A stretch of 13,599 nt of DNA from Treponema sp. (GCA_012517645.1 JAAYUR010000285.1:1-13599), one strand, 5' to 3'. Shown: positions 1 through 5,320, counted from the first letter of the stretch. Program-made: numbers and translations. Notes: generated by a model not told the origin, from the sequence alone.

Positions 1-25
1 AATAGAAGAAGGCGGAGGGAACCTC

Positions 26-1270
26 ATGGACTGGGAACCCGGCGCCGCCTACAGGATCCAGTACGTCTCCGAATCCGGCCGCCGAAGCGTCCGGACCATC
101 GAGGTGCGGGAGATCCGCCGGCGGAACGGCGTTCTCTACCTCCGGGCCTGGTGCCGCCTTCGGGGCGAGGAGCGGACCTTCCGCTCCGACCGGGTCCTGT
201 CGGCGGAGGCCCTCGCGGTCCCCGCCCCCGGGTTCGCTTCCGCGGCCGCCTGGTCCGAGTGTTCGCGGTGGATGGAGACGAACCCCCTCCCGGAGTACGC
301 CTACTGGTCGCCCCGGCCGGCCGGGCCCGCCGCCGCGGGGCCCCGGACCCCGGCGCCCGCCGTCCTTGCATCCATCCCGCGGGCGGCCCCGGAGACCACG
401 GTTAGCATCGACGGCTCTCCCCCTCACGACCCGGCGCGGCCCGAACCGGGGGACGCCGCCCGCTCCCTCGGGACCGTGTTCCGGGTGATCCTGGCGCTGG
501 CCTTCTTCGGGGCGATGGCGTCCAACCTGATGTCGAAGCAGGGAAGCCCGGCTCCCTTCGCGTACCCCGGGAAAGCCCCCGCAGCCGTCGTCCCCGCCCC
601 GAAACCGTCCCCCCCGCGCCCCGCCGTGGAGGAGGCCGTCGTGGCCGGCCGACTACTCCGCACGGTCCGTTCCGGGGCCCTGGAGCGCTACGAAGTGCCC
701 TCTCTCGGCCTGGTCACTTTCAACAAGCTGGAGGCGATCGCCGCCATCCGGGTCCCGAACTTCCGGGCCGCCACGGGCCTGGCCGACCGCGCCCTGGAGG
801 CTCGGTACCTGGCCGCGGACCTCAACCGTTCCGGCAGGCTCGCCTTCGAGGAGCTCCAGGCCTTCCAGGAGAAGACCTGGCGGGAGTTCCGCTACGAACC
901 CAACGAGCCCGCCCTCCGCCCGGACCAGTTCCTGGCCGCCGGGGGCGGGGACTGCGAGGACTTCGCCCTCTACACCGCCGGCCTCCTCCGCTTCTGGGGC
1001 TGGGAGCCCTACCTGGGCATCCTGGCCCCCTCCCGCCACGGGTCGACCGGCCACGCGGTCTGCCTCTCCTACGAGGAGGGCTCCTTCCCCGGCTCCTACA
1101 CCTGGTTCCAGGTCGAGGCCTGGACCACCCCGGACGGCGTTACCCTGAAGCCCGGGCGCTATGTGCCCATCGACTACGACCACGTCGGGGGCCTCTCGAA
1201 CGCCGTGTCCCCGGGCTGGAAGCTACAGGAGATCTACGTGCCCGAGTCGGCCTGGGGTCAAAGGATGTAA
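26..1270 (+). CDS. Membrane-anchored WYL-like / EF-hand / transglutaminase-like cysteine peptidase
   Basis: A 414-residue protein. Start chosen because GGAGGGA (14-20) lies just before the ATG. Residues 7-60 resemble a WYL domain (I-x-Y near the start, then R-x-I, Y-L-x-A-W-C, and R-T-F-R-x-D-R-V); WYL domains usually bind ligands or nucleic acid in regulators, but there is no helix-turn-helix here. A Pro/Ala-rich linker leads to one hydrophobic segment (about 150-168) and another Pro-rich linker. Residues 265-276 read as an EF-hand calcium loop (D, N, S, G, E at the expected positions). The C-terminal part carries the transglutaminase-like triad: GGDCEDFA (Cys310), GHAVCL (His343) and PIDYDHVG (Asp383 or Asp385). 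By family, this fold hydrolyses peptides or crosslinks. The single membrane segment suggests the catalytic part is outside the cytoplasm and the WYL part inside (inference). Domain calls are good; the substrate is unknown. Confidence 0.85.
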   Translation: MDWEPGAAYRIQYVSESGRRSVRTIEVREIRRRNGVLYLRAWCRLRGEERTFRSDRVLSAEALAVPAPGFASAAAWSECSRWMETNPLPEYAYWSPRPAGPAAAGPRTPAPAVLASIPRAAPETTVSIDGSPPHDPARPEPGDAARSLGTVFRVILALAFFGAMASNLMSKQGSPAPFAYPGKAPAAVVPAPKPSPPRPAVEEAVVAGRLLRTVRSGALERYEVPSLGLVTFNKLEAIAAIRVPNFRAATGLADRALEARYLAADLNRSGRLAFEELQAFQEKTWREFRYEPNEPALRPDQFLAAGGGDCEDFALYTAGLLRFWGWEPYLGILAPSRHGSTGHAVCLSYEEGSFPGSYTWFQVEAWTTPDGVTLKPGRYVPIDYDHVGGLSNAVSPGWKLQEIYVPESAWGQRM

Positions 1271-1276
1271 CGAAAG

Positions 1277-1297
1277 TTCCGTACCGGCGGAACGGAA
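1277..1297. promoter_or_regulatory. Inverted repeat, candidate activator site for the sigma-54 promoter at 1378 (or part of a terminator)
   Basis: Ten-base arms with one mismatch (TTCCGTACCG / CGGAACGGAA) around a single central base at 1287. The centre is 118 bp upstream of the predicted sigma-54 start at 1405, within the usual range for enhancer-binding-protein sites. The repeat also follows the stop codon at 1270, and GTTTT occurs at 1304-1308, so a weak intrinsic terminator for the preceding gene is the alternative. Confidence 0.45.
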
Positions 1298-1377
1298 GGA
1301 ACTGTTTTCGGTCCCCGGGGAGAGCCGAGATCCTATCGCCGTGGCTTTCCCAAGCCTGCCCGACACATTCTGTACGG

Positions 1378-1394
1378 TTGGCACGGTGCCTGCT
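1378..1394 (+). promoter_or_regulatory. Sigma-54 (-24/-12) promoter upstream of the structured leader and the Cys/His protein
   Basis: TTGGCACGGTGCCTGCT has GG at 1380-1381 and GC at 1392-1393, exactly ten bases apart as sigma-54 RNA polymerase requires, and a near-consensus TTGGCAC -24 element. The -12 element is CTGCT rather than TTGCA. The predicted start is about 1405. An RtcR-type activator with a GAFTGA loop is encoded 1 kb downstream. The first coding start is at 1602, which gives an unusually long leader. Confidence 0.8.
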
Positions 1395-1404
1395 TTATAG
1401 CTCA

Positions 1405-1464
1405 GGGGATCATGGCCGAGGCGACGCCCGTGGTGTCGAAGCTCTGATCCCCGGCTCCGGCCGG
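1405..1464 (+). ncRNA. Candidate structured RNA at the 5' end of the sigma-54 transcript
   Basis: The 8-base arms GGGGATCA (1405-1412) and TGATCCCC (1445-1452) pair perfectly, and the first base coincides with the predicted transcription start. Inside, 1422-1428 pairs with 1432-1438 (seven pairs, one G-U, triloop). GAG (1418-1420) can pair with CTC (1442-1444), leaving an asymmetric 5'-side bulge at 1413-1417. Directly after, CCGGC (1451-1455) and GCCGG (1460-1464) close a UCCG loop of the stable UNCG type; it shares two bases with the first stem. There is no tRNA T-arm and no poly-U tail. It could be a free RNA, a leader element or a processed 5' end. RtcR-controlled operons of other bacteria can carry Y-RNA-like RNAs, but I see no clear Ro-binding motif. 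Confidence 0.45.
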
Positions 1465-1468
1465 AACC

Positions 1469-1503
1469 ATTCAAAACGATCCTAAAACTATTCAAAATAA
1501 TCC
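1469..1503 (+). repeat. Pair of 14-base direct repeats, 21-bp period, in an AT-rich linker
   Basis: ATTCAAAACGATCC (1469-1482) and ATTCAAAATAATCC (1490-1503) match at 12 of 14 bases and are spaced 21 bp apart, two helical turns. This is one of the most AT-rich stretches in the window and lies between strongly structured segments of the leader. It could be a two-site operator, a single-stranded protein-binding linker in the RNA, or part of a second promoter (AATAAT at 1496-1501 resembles a -10 box, but I see no well-spaced -35). Confidence 0.4.
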
Positions 1504-1517
1504 CAGAAAGTGTGCGC

Positions 1518-1543
1518 GGACCGGCCGGGCGTCGCCCCGGCCG
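1518..1543 (+). repeat. Copy 1 of a 26-nt GC-rich palindromic element
   Basis: GGACCGGCCG (1518-1527) followed by a short spacer and CCCCGGCCG (1535-1543). The RNA would fold as nine pairs with one bulged C (1538) and a GTC loop. It matches the element at 5279-5304 at 24 of 26 positions, in the same orientation, and ends 58 nt before a start codon. A further hairpin with a TTCG loop follows at about 1549-1562. Confidence 0.6.
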
Positions 1544-1601
1544 TGCCGCGGTCTTCGGTCCGGACGGAACCGGGCGAATCGGGAAAAAACGGGAGGAAAC
1601 C

Positions 1602-2291
1602 ATGGCTGAAAATAAGATCGCGAAGATCGTCCGGACCGGAGAATGGGAATACCGGGTGGAAATCAAAGAGAACGCCAACGGGTCCCTCGCGGGGACAGTC
1701 CGGGGAACCGACGATCTCCGGAAAACGATCTTCTCCCTGCAGGATCAAGGCTACGAAGTCCGCCTGGTGGACTGCGACTTGGCCTCAGAAGGGCTGGACG
1801 ACACGATGGACTGTTGCCCGGTATGCGGCCAGTTCAATGACTTTTCCGAAGGCCGCGAATGCGTACACTTTCTAGGCCTCTACGGCGAAGGCGAGATCTA
1901 CGAGTCCCCGGACTACGAGGGATTCGCGGAAGCCTGGCAGACCCTGGAAGAACTTTTCTACGAAATCCCCGAGGACCAACAGGGTTCTTTCCAGGAAGAC
2001 CTCGAGGCCGGCTTGGCGGCCGGCGGATTCGCCGGGACGGACCTGGCCGGATTGGACTTTCCCTACGGAGGCCCGGCATCGGCATTCGAGGAATTGTTCG
2101 ATGTCCTCCAGGGGCCCGAGACGGGGGAAGGTGGAGCCGGCCCCGTCGGATTGTACACCCGGGACCCGGACCTCCTGTCCGCACGAATCGACACATTCTC
2201 CACGGTCGCGGACGAACTTTCGGGCCGATATCCCAAGGAGGAGTCCGAAGAGGACCTGGAGGACGGTTCCGGGGAAGAGCCGGAGGACTGA
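1602..2291 (+). CDS. Acidic protein with a CxxC...CxH cluster, function unknown
   Basis: 229 residues. The reading frame is open further upstream, but ATG 1602 has GGGAGG (1591-1596) at good spacing, and the upstream part is structured leader with Arg/Gly/Pro-rich translation. Residues 1-60 look like a small alpha/beta unit (repeated charged strands, GYEVRLVDCDL). Residues 71-89 contain Cys71, Cys72, Cys75, Cys87 and His89 (CCPVC-x11-CVH), a likely zinc or other metal site. The rest is Asp/Glu-rich with aromatic residues and ends in a highly acidic tail (209-229). I do not recognise the family. Its place behind a sigma-54 promoter and directly before the sigma-54 activator gene suggests it belongs to the same response; the acidic tail would fit a protein that binds basic partners or mimics nucleic acid (inference). 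Confidence 0.8.
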   Translation: MAENKIAKIVRTGEWEYRVEIKENANGSLAGTVRGTDDLRKTIFSLQDQGYEVRLVDCDLASEGLDDTMDCCPVCGQFNDFSEGRECVHFLGLYGEGEIYESPDYEGFAEAWQTLEELFYEIPEDQQGSFQEDLEAGLAAGGFAGTDLAGLDFPYGGPASAFEELFDVLQGPETGEGGAGPVGLYTRDPDLLSARIDTFSTVADELSGRYPKEESEEDLEDGSGEEPED

Positions 2292-2298
2292 AAGAAGA

Positions 2299-2345
2299 CC
2301 CTTATCTACGCGGATTCCTGGTGTATACTGGCGTGCAGATAAGGG
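2299..2345. promoter_or_regulatory. Perfect 9-bp inverted repeat bracketing the activator promoter
   Basis: CCCTTATCT (2299-2307) and AGATAAGGG (2337-2345) are exact reverse complements, 38 bp centre to centre. One arm covers the likely -35 region, the other the likely start site and Shine-Dalgarno (AAGGGA, 2341-2346). This suggests repression through looping or paired binding, possibly autoregulation. If transcribed from upstream, the RNA could also form a hairpin sequestering the ribosome binding site. Confidence 0.55.
2302..2329 (+). promoter_or_regulatory. Candidate housekeeping promoter for the sigma-54 activator
   Basis: TATACT (2324-2329) is a five-of-six match to the -10 consensus. 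TTATCT (2302-2307) is a weak -35 at 16-bp spacing. The predicted start is about 2336, some 20 nt before ATG 2356. A separate constitutive promoter suits a sensor that must be present before induction. Confidence 0.45.
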
Positions 2346-2355
2346 AATCTAAACC

Positions 2356-3858
2356 ATGAACGAACAAGTCCTGGTATCCGTATATACCCCCGAGATGGGA
2401 GCTTCCCAGATAATACTCTTCCAGCGGGAACTCGAAAAGGCCATCGGGGGGAAGATAGACCGGGTCGTATGTCTCGCCCGGCCCGAGCACAGGGAACGGG
2501 CAGAGCGGGAACTTAGGGATCTTCCAGGCAAGGCCGGGGGGCTTGCCTGCGAAATGCTGGAAGCGGCCCTGTCCCCGGACATGGTCCATTCCATCGGCTG
2601 GGACATCCTTCAGGCTACCCTGGTTCCCTACCTCGAACGGAACAAGGGCGACACCTTCCATGTCGACGCCGCCGTGGAGAACCCCGTCCTCCACTCGGTC
2701 CTGGTCATGCTCCAGTACGCCGGCAGGCTCCCCCAGCCCACCAACCTCTGGGTCCGAGGGACGGGACCGGGGGGTCCCGTCCGTTACCGGGTCCTCAAGC
2801 TTCCGGTGGAATCCCTGGATCTCCGGCTTCGGAAATCCTCGGGCCCCTTCGTCCAGGCCCGGTACGACCGGGAACGCATCGTCTCGGACCCCCTCCGCAG
2901 GGCCCTGGACACGATCTTCACCGCCTCCCGCATACCCGCCATCCCCATCCTCCTGCTCGGAGAGAAGGGCACGGGGAAAACCCGGCTCGTCGAGGGGCTC
3001 CTGGGCGGGGTGAAGGGGAAACCCGTCCACACAATCCTCTGCGGATCCCTCCAGCCCGAGCTGGCCATGAGCACCCTGTTCGGCCACGTCCGGGGCGCTT
3101 TCACCGGAGCGGACCGGGACACCCCGGGCCTGATCGGAGAATCCAGCGGGGGCGTACTCTTCTTTGACGAGGTGCAAGACCTGCCCCGCACGGTCCAGCG
3201 AATGCTGGTCCGCGTCCTACAGGATCCCGAGCACGTCTACCGCCCCGTGGGGTCTTCGGGCCGGGAACTCAAGGCGGACGTGGATCTCGTGTTCGCGTCC
3301 CACAAGACCGAGGAGGAGCTTTCCCTCCTCCTGGATCCGGATCTCCACGACCGCATAAGCCTCGTCACCGTGGAGATCCCCCCGCTCCGGGAACTCCGGG
3401 ACGACCTGCCGGAACTCTGGAGACAGGTGTGGCAGGAGCATGTCCGGCTGGAAGGTCTCGCCCTCGATCCCGGACACCCGGGCCTCGGGGACTTCTTCCG
3501 CACCTACCCCTTTCCCGGCAACCTCCGGGACCTCATCAGCCTCGCGCTTTGGATCCAGATCCTGTACCTGCAGTCGAAGGACATCGAGGACGCCTTGGCG
3601 GGGGCTGTTCGTAGATTCAGAGCCAAGCTTTCGCCCGCCGGGACGACGGACGAGTCGCCGTCCCCGAAGCCCTGGGAGGAGCGGCAACGTCCCCTGCGCG
3701 CCCGGATCCACGAGTTCCGAAAGGCCGCGGTGCGCGAGGCGGTCGGCATCCACGGGAGCTACGCCGCGGCGGCCCGGGCCCTGCAGGTGGACGAGAAGAC
3801 TATTCGGAACGCCCTGGAGTCGGAACAAAATCCGGGAAATGGTGCGGAAACCGGATAA
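2356..3858 (+). CDS. RtcR-type sigma-54-dependent activator with divergent CARF-like sensor domain
   Basis: 500 residues, start after AAGGGA at 2341-2346. Residues 1 to about 155 have a CARF/RtcR-like pattern: an early strand (VLVSVY), a strand followed by a charged helix (RVVCLARPEHRERAE), then FHVDAAVENPVLHSVL with AGRLPQPTNLW after it. In E. coli RtcR the equivalent ligand loop reads TTGT; here it is AAVEN, so the ligand may differ. The AAA+ part has Walker A GEKGTGKT (202-209), AMSTLFGHVRGAFTGA ending at 252 (near-identical to my recollection of E. coli RtcR and containing the sigma-54-contacting GAFTGA loop), Walker B GVLFFDE (266-272), an arginine-finger region (DLHDRISL, about 330) and PPLRELRDDL. 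A Fis-type helix-turn-helix lies near 466-488 (GSYAAAARALQVDEKTIRNAL). It is flanked by two sigma-54 promoters, its likely targets. RtcR family is confident; the ligand is unknown. Confidence 0.93.
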   Translation: MNEQVLVSVYTPEMGASQIILFQRELEKAIGGKIDRVVCLARPEHRERAERELRDLPGKAGGLACEMLEAALSPDMVHSIGWDILQATLVPYLERNKGDTFHVDAAVENPVLHSVLVMLQYAGRLPQPTNLWVRGTGPGGPVRYRVLKLPVESLDLRLRKSSGPFVQARYDRERIVSDPLRRALDTIFTASRIPAIPILLLGEKGTGKTRLVEGLLGGVKGKPVHTILCGSLQPELAMSTLFGHVRGAFTGADRDTPGLIGESSGGVLFFDEVQDLPRTVQRMLVRVLQDPEHVYRPVGSSGRELKADVDLVFASHKTEEELSLLLDPDLHDRISLVTVEIPPLRELRDDLPELWRQVWQEHVRLEGLALDPGHPGLGDFFRTYPFPGNLRDLISLALWIQILYLQSKDIEDALAGAVRRFRAKLSPAGTTDESPSPKPWEERQRPLRARIHEFRKAAVREAVGIHGSYAAAARALQVDEKTIRNALESEQNPGNGAETG

Positions 3859-3865
3859 ATATCCG
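3852..3865. promoter_or_regulatory. Inverted repeat, candidate upstream activator site for the promoter at 3948
   Basis: CGGATA-AA-TATCCG: perfect 6-bp arms overlapping the end of the activator gene. The centre (3858.5) is about 117 bp upstream of the predicted start at 3975, almost the same offset as the dyad upstream of the other sigma-54 promoter (118 bp). The two dyads share only a TCCG/CGGA core, so common recognition is a guess. Confidence 0.4.
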
Positions 3866-3947
3866 ATCCTGGAGAGGTCTAGGGCTTGCACCGACAAAAA
3901 AACCGGCAAAGGGCGCCTTTTAATCGACGCCGGAGCCGACCAGGAAC

Positions 3948-3964
3948 TTGGCACGCCGCTTGCT
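3948..3964 (+). promoter_or_regulatory. Near-perfect sigma-54 promoter of the Smr operon
   Basis: TTGGCACGCCGCTTGCT has GG at 3950-3951 and GC at 3962-3963 with ten bases between, matching the sigma-54 consensus in both elements. The predicted start is about 3975, giving a 17-nt leader with GGGGGAG (3981-3987) before ATG 3992. No competing housekeeping promoter is obvious in the 130 bp upstream. Confidence 0.9.
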
Positions 3965-3991
3965 ATATAGAGCGCATAAAGGGGGAGAGAC

Positions 3992-4726
3992 ATGGCTGTC
4001 GACATCACCGTACGGACCTGCCAGATGATCGGTTCGAAGGTCCTCCTTATCTTCGAACTAAAGAATTCCCAGGGATACTGGGGTCAGTCCCTGACCCTCA
4101 ATCTACAAGGCCGCGTCCTCCGGGTATCGGCCGCATACAAGCTCCTAGCCAACCTCGACCTACCGAACTTCTCGTACGACACCCAGTACTTGGCGCGTCC
4201 GGAAATTCTCGAGTTTGTGAACGGGAACATCGGACTCGGGTACTGGATGGACCGAACACAGGCGTTTATCGCGGGAGACAGCTTCGAGGTGACCGTGAAG
4301 ACCGGGAATCCTGTCCTCTACGAGGACTTCATTCAGTCCAAGATCGAGCAGCCGTCCAGCGCCGCTCGGGAGAATCATCGGAAGGAGACCGATATGAACC
4401 AAGAACAGTATGTGAAGGGCCAGACGTTCGACGTGTTCCCCGAGGAATCGGACAAACGCTACCTGTTCGACTACTACCTTTTCGACGTCGAGACGGACGA
4501 GGTCATGGAGACCGGCGCCCTGATCGTTCCCGGCGCCACCCTCGACGAGGCCACCCGGAACGCTATCCAGAAGATGCAGAAGAAGGTCGGCAGCAAAGTG
4601 TCCTCGACCGTGAAAGTACACCTCAACTACGTGAAGATCTTCACCAAGCCCAAGCCCGAGGAGGACACCTTCCAGAAAATGGCCGACGCGATCGCCCGGG
4701 GCGTGAAGGAAGGACTCCAGAAGTGA
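3992..4726 (+). CDS. Two-part protein of unknown function, first gene of the sigma-54 operon
   Basis: 244 residues. ATG 3992 follows GGGGGAG (3981-3987). Residues 1 to about 120 appear rich in strands (VDITVRTC, KVLLIFELKN, SLTLNLQGRVLRV, DSFEVTVKTG). A polar linker follows (about 120-134, QPSSAARENHRKETD). Residues 135-244 look alpha/beta, with FDYYLFDVETDEV and a strand near 213-220 followed by an amphipathic C-terminal helix. There is no signal peptide or membrane segment. I do not recognise either half. An in-frame ATG (codon 135, at 4394) has its own strong ribosome binding site, so the second half may also be made alone. The 4-base overlap with the Smr gene implies translational coupling and a joint role. 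Cytoplasmic, probably RNA- or ribosome-related by context only. Confidence 0.82.
   Translation: MAVDITVRTCQMIGSKVLLIFELKNSQGYWGQSLTLNLQGRVLRVSAAYKLLANLDLPNFSYDTQYLARPEILEFVNGNIGLGYWMDRTQAFIAGDSFEVTVKTGNPVLYEDFIQSKIEQPSSAARENHRKETDMNQEQYVKGQTFDVFPEESDKRYLFDYYLFDVETDEVMETGALIVPGATLDEATRNAIQKMQKKVGSKVSSTVKVHLNYVKIFTKPKPEEDTFQKMADAIARGVKEGLQK
4382..4396 (+). promoter_or_regulatory. Internal ribosome binding site and in-frame start within the 3992 gene
   Basis: AAGGAG (4382-4387), six bases, then ATG (4394-4396) in the same frame as the full-length protein, at the boundary between its two halves. This would yield a 110-residue product equal to the second half. It may be a dual-product gene or the remnant of two formerly separate genes. 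Confidence 0.45.
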
Positions 4727-5016
4727 GCCGCGGAATCCGGTCCCTGGTCGTGGACCTCCACGGGTTCCACCTCGGCGCCGCCATGGAGACCGCCTCCTGG
4801 GCCCTCCGGAAGGACGTGGAGCGCCTGACGATCATAACCGGCCGGGGTCTGCATTCCCCGGGGGGCGTCCCCGTGATCAAGCCTGAGCTGGAGAAGTACC
4901 TGAACCGGAACGGCTACTGGTGGCACCACCCCGAGAAGAGGCACGCCGACGGTTTCCAGGATCCCGGCGTCCGACGGCCCGTGAACCCCGGAGCCATCGC
5001 GGTTACGAGGATGTGA
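4723..5016 (+). CDS. Stand-alone Smr-domain protein, probable nuclease
   Basis: 97 residues from GTG 4723, whose bases overlap the preceding stop (GTGA). GAAGGAAGGA (4706-4715) is the ribosome binding site. Nearly the whole protein is one Smr domain: LVVDLHG (residues 8-14, the conserved D-x-H-G), an amphipathic helix, LTIITGRG (35-42, equivalent to the HGKG/HGRG motif but with Thr for the usual His), PVIKPELEKYL and a C-terminal NPGAIAV strand. Smr domains nick or cleave nucleic acid; in E. coli SmrB and some MutS2 proteins they act at collided ribosomes. It lacks the N-terminal extension of SmrB and the MutS2 body, so targeting may come from the co-transcribed 3992 protein (inference). It is the last gene before a strong terminator. 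Confidence 0.9.
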   Translation: MSRGIRSLVVDLHGFHLGAAMETASWALRKDVERLTIITGRGLHSPGGVPVIKPELEKYLNRNGYWWHHPEKRHADGFQDPGVRRPVNPGAIAVTRM

Positions 5017-5034
5017 TCGGAAGCGCGATCAACG

Positions 5035-5058
5035 GCCGCCCGGCGACGGGCGGCTTTT
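5035..5058 (+). terminator. Intrinsic terminator of the sigma-54 operon
   Basis: GCCGCCC (5035-5041) pairs perfectly with GGGCGGC (5048-5054) around a 6-base loop, followed by TTTT. It lies 19 nt after the Smr stop codon and ends the operon started at about 3975. Confidence 0.82.
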
Positions 5059-5084
5059 GAATCTCTCGAAACAAGGAGAAAACC

Positions 5085-5249
5085 ATGTCGAAACACCAGA
5101 CCCCGAACGACCAGAGAGCGAACAGCATGAACCCCAACAACTCCGCGCACAAAGCGGGCGTGGACAATCGCGCCAACCAGATGAATCCGAACAACCGCGA
5201 GTACAAGGGCGGCGGACAGAAGTCCGGTTCCGGATCCGGCAAGAGATAG
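5085..5249 (+). CDS. 54-residue protein with a duplicated RAN-x-MNPNN motif
   Basis: ATG 5085 follows ACAAGGAG (5071-5078) and ends with TAG at 5249. The protein contains two copies of one motif: D-Q-RAN-S-MNPNN (residues 9-19) and D-N-RAN-Q-MNPNN (27-37), 18 residues apart, then a Gly/Ser/Lys tail. It has no Cys, no hydrophobic segment and is Asn/Lys/Arg-rich, so probably small, soluble and flexible. The duplicated motif and a good ribosome binding site argue that it is a genuine gene. I recall similar short Asn-rich motifs in uncharacterised bacterial proteins but cannot name a family. It lies just after the operon terminator, so it needs read-through or its own promoter. Confidence 0.72.
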   Translation: MSKHQTPNDQRANSMNPNNSAHKAGVDNRANQMNPNNREYKGGGQKSGSGSGKR

Positions 5250-5278
5250 CGGCACCCGAAATCCCTTCCTTGCGAGCC

Positions 5279-5304
5279 GGACCGGCCGAGCGTCACCCCG
5301 GCCG
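5279..5304 (+). repeat. Copy 2 of the 26-nt GC-rich palindromic element
   Basis: Same element as 1518-1543 with two changes (G to A at element positions 11 and 17). Here the pairing extends outward: GGACCGGCCG (5279-5288) with CGGCCGGCCC (5299-5308, one mismatch), and GAGC (5274-5277) with GCTC (5309-5312). No clear T-run follows, so it is not a typical terminator. It ends 16 bases before the candidate -35 of the next gene. Confidence 0.6.
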
Positions 5305-5320
5305 GCCCGCTCCAGCAATC

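Noticed and set aside
1405..1452. tRNA or Y RNA identity for the 5' hairpin
   Set aside because: No T-loop, D-loop or CCA-like end, and no clear Ro-binding helix; only the genomic context suggests a link.
1512..1601. Upstream extension of the 1602 protein
   Set aside because: The translation is Arg/Gly/Pro-rich, the stretch holds strong RNA hairpins, and ATG 1602 has a clear ribosome binding site.
3886..4722. Extension of the Smr protein upstream from 4723
   Set aside because: The frame is Arg/Pro-rich and lies over the 3992 gene; GTG 4723 with its ribosome binding site fits the domain boundary.
5274..5312. Intrinsic terminator after the 54-residue gene
   Set aside because: The hairpin is strong but no T-run follows, and it belongs to a repeated element.
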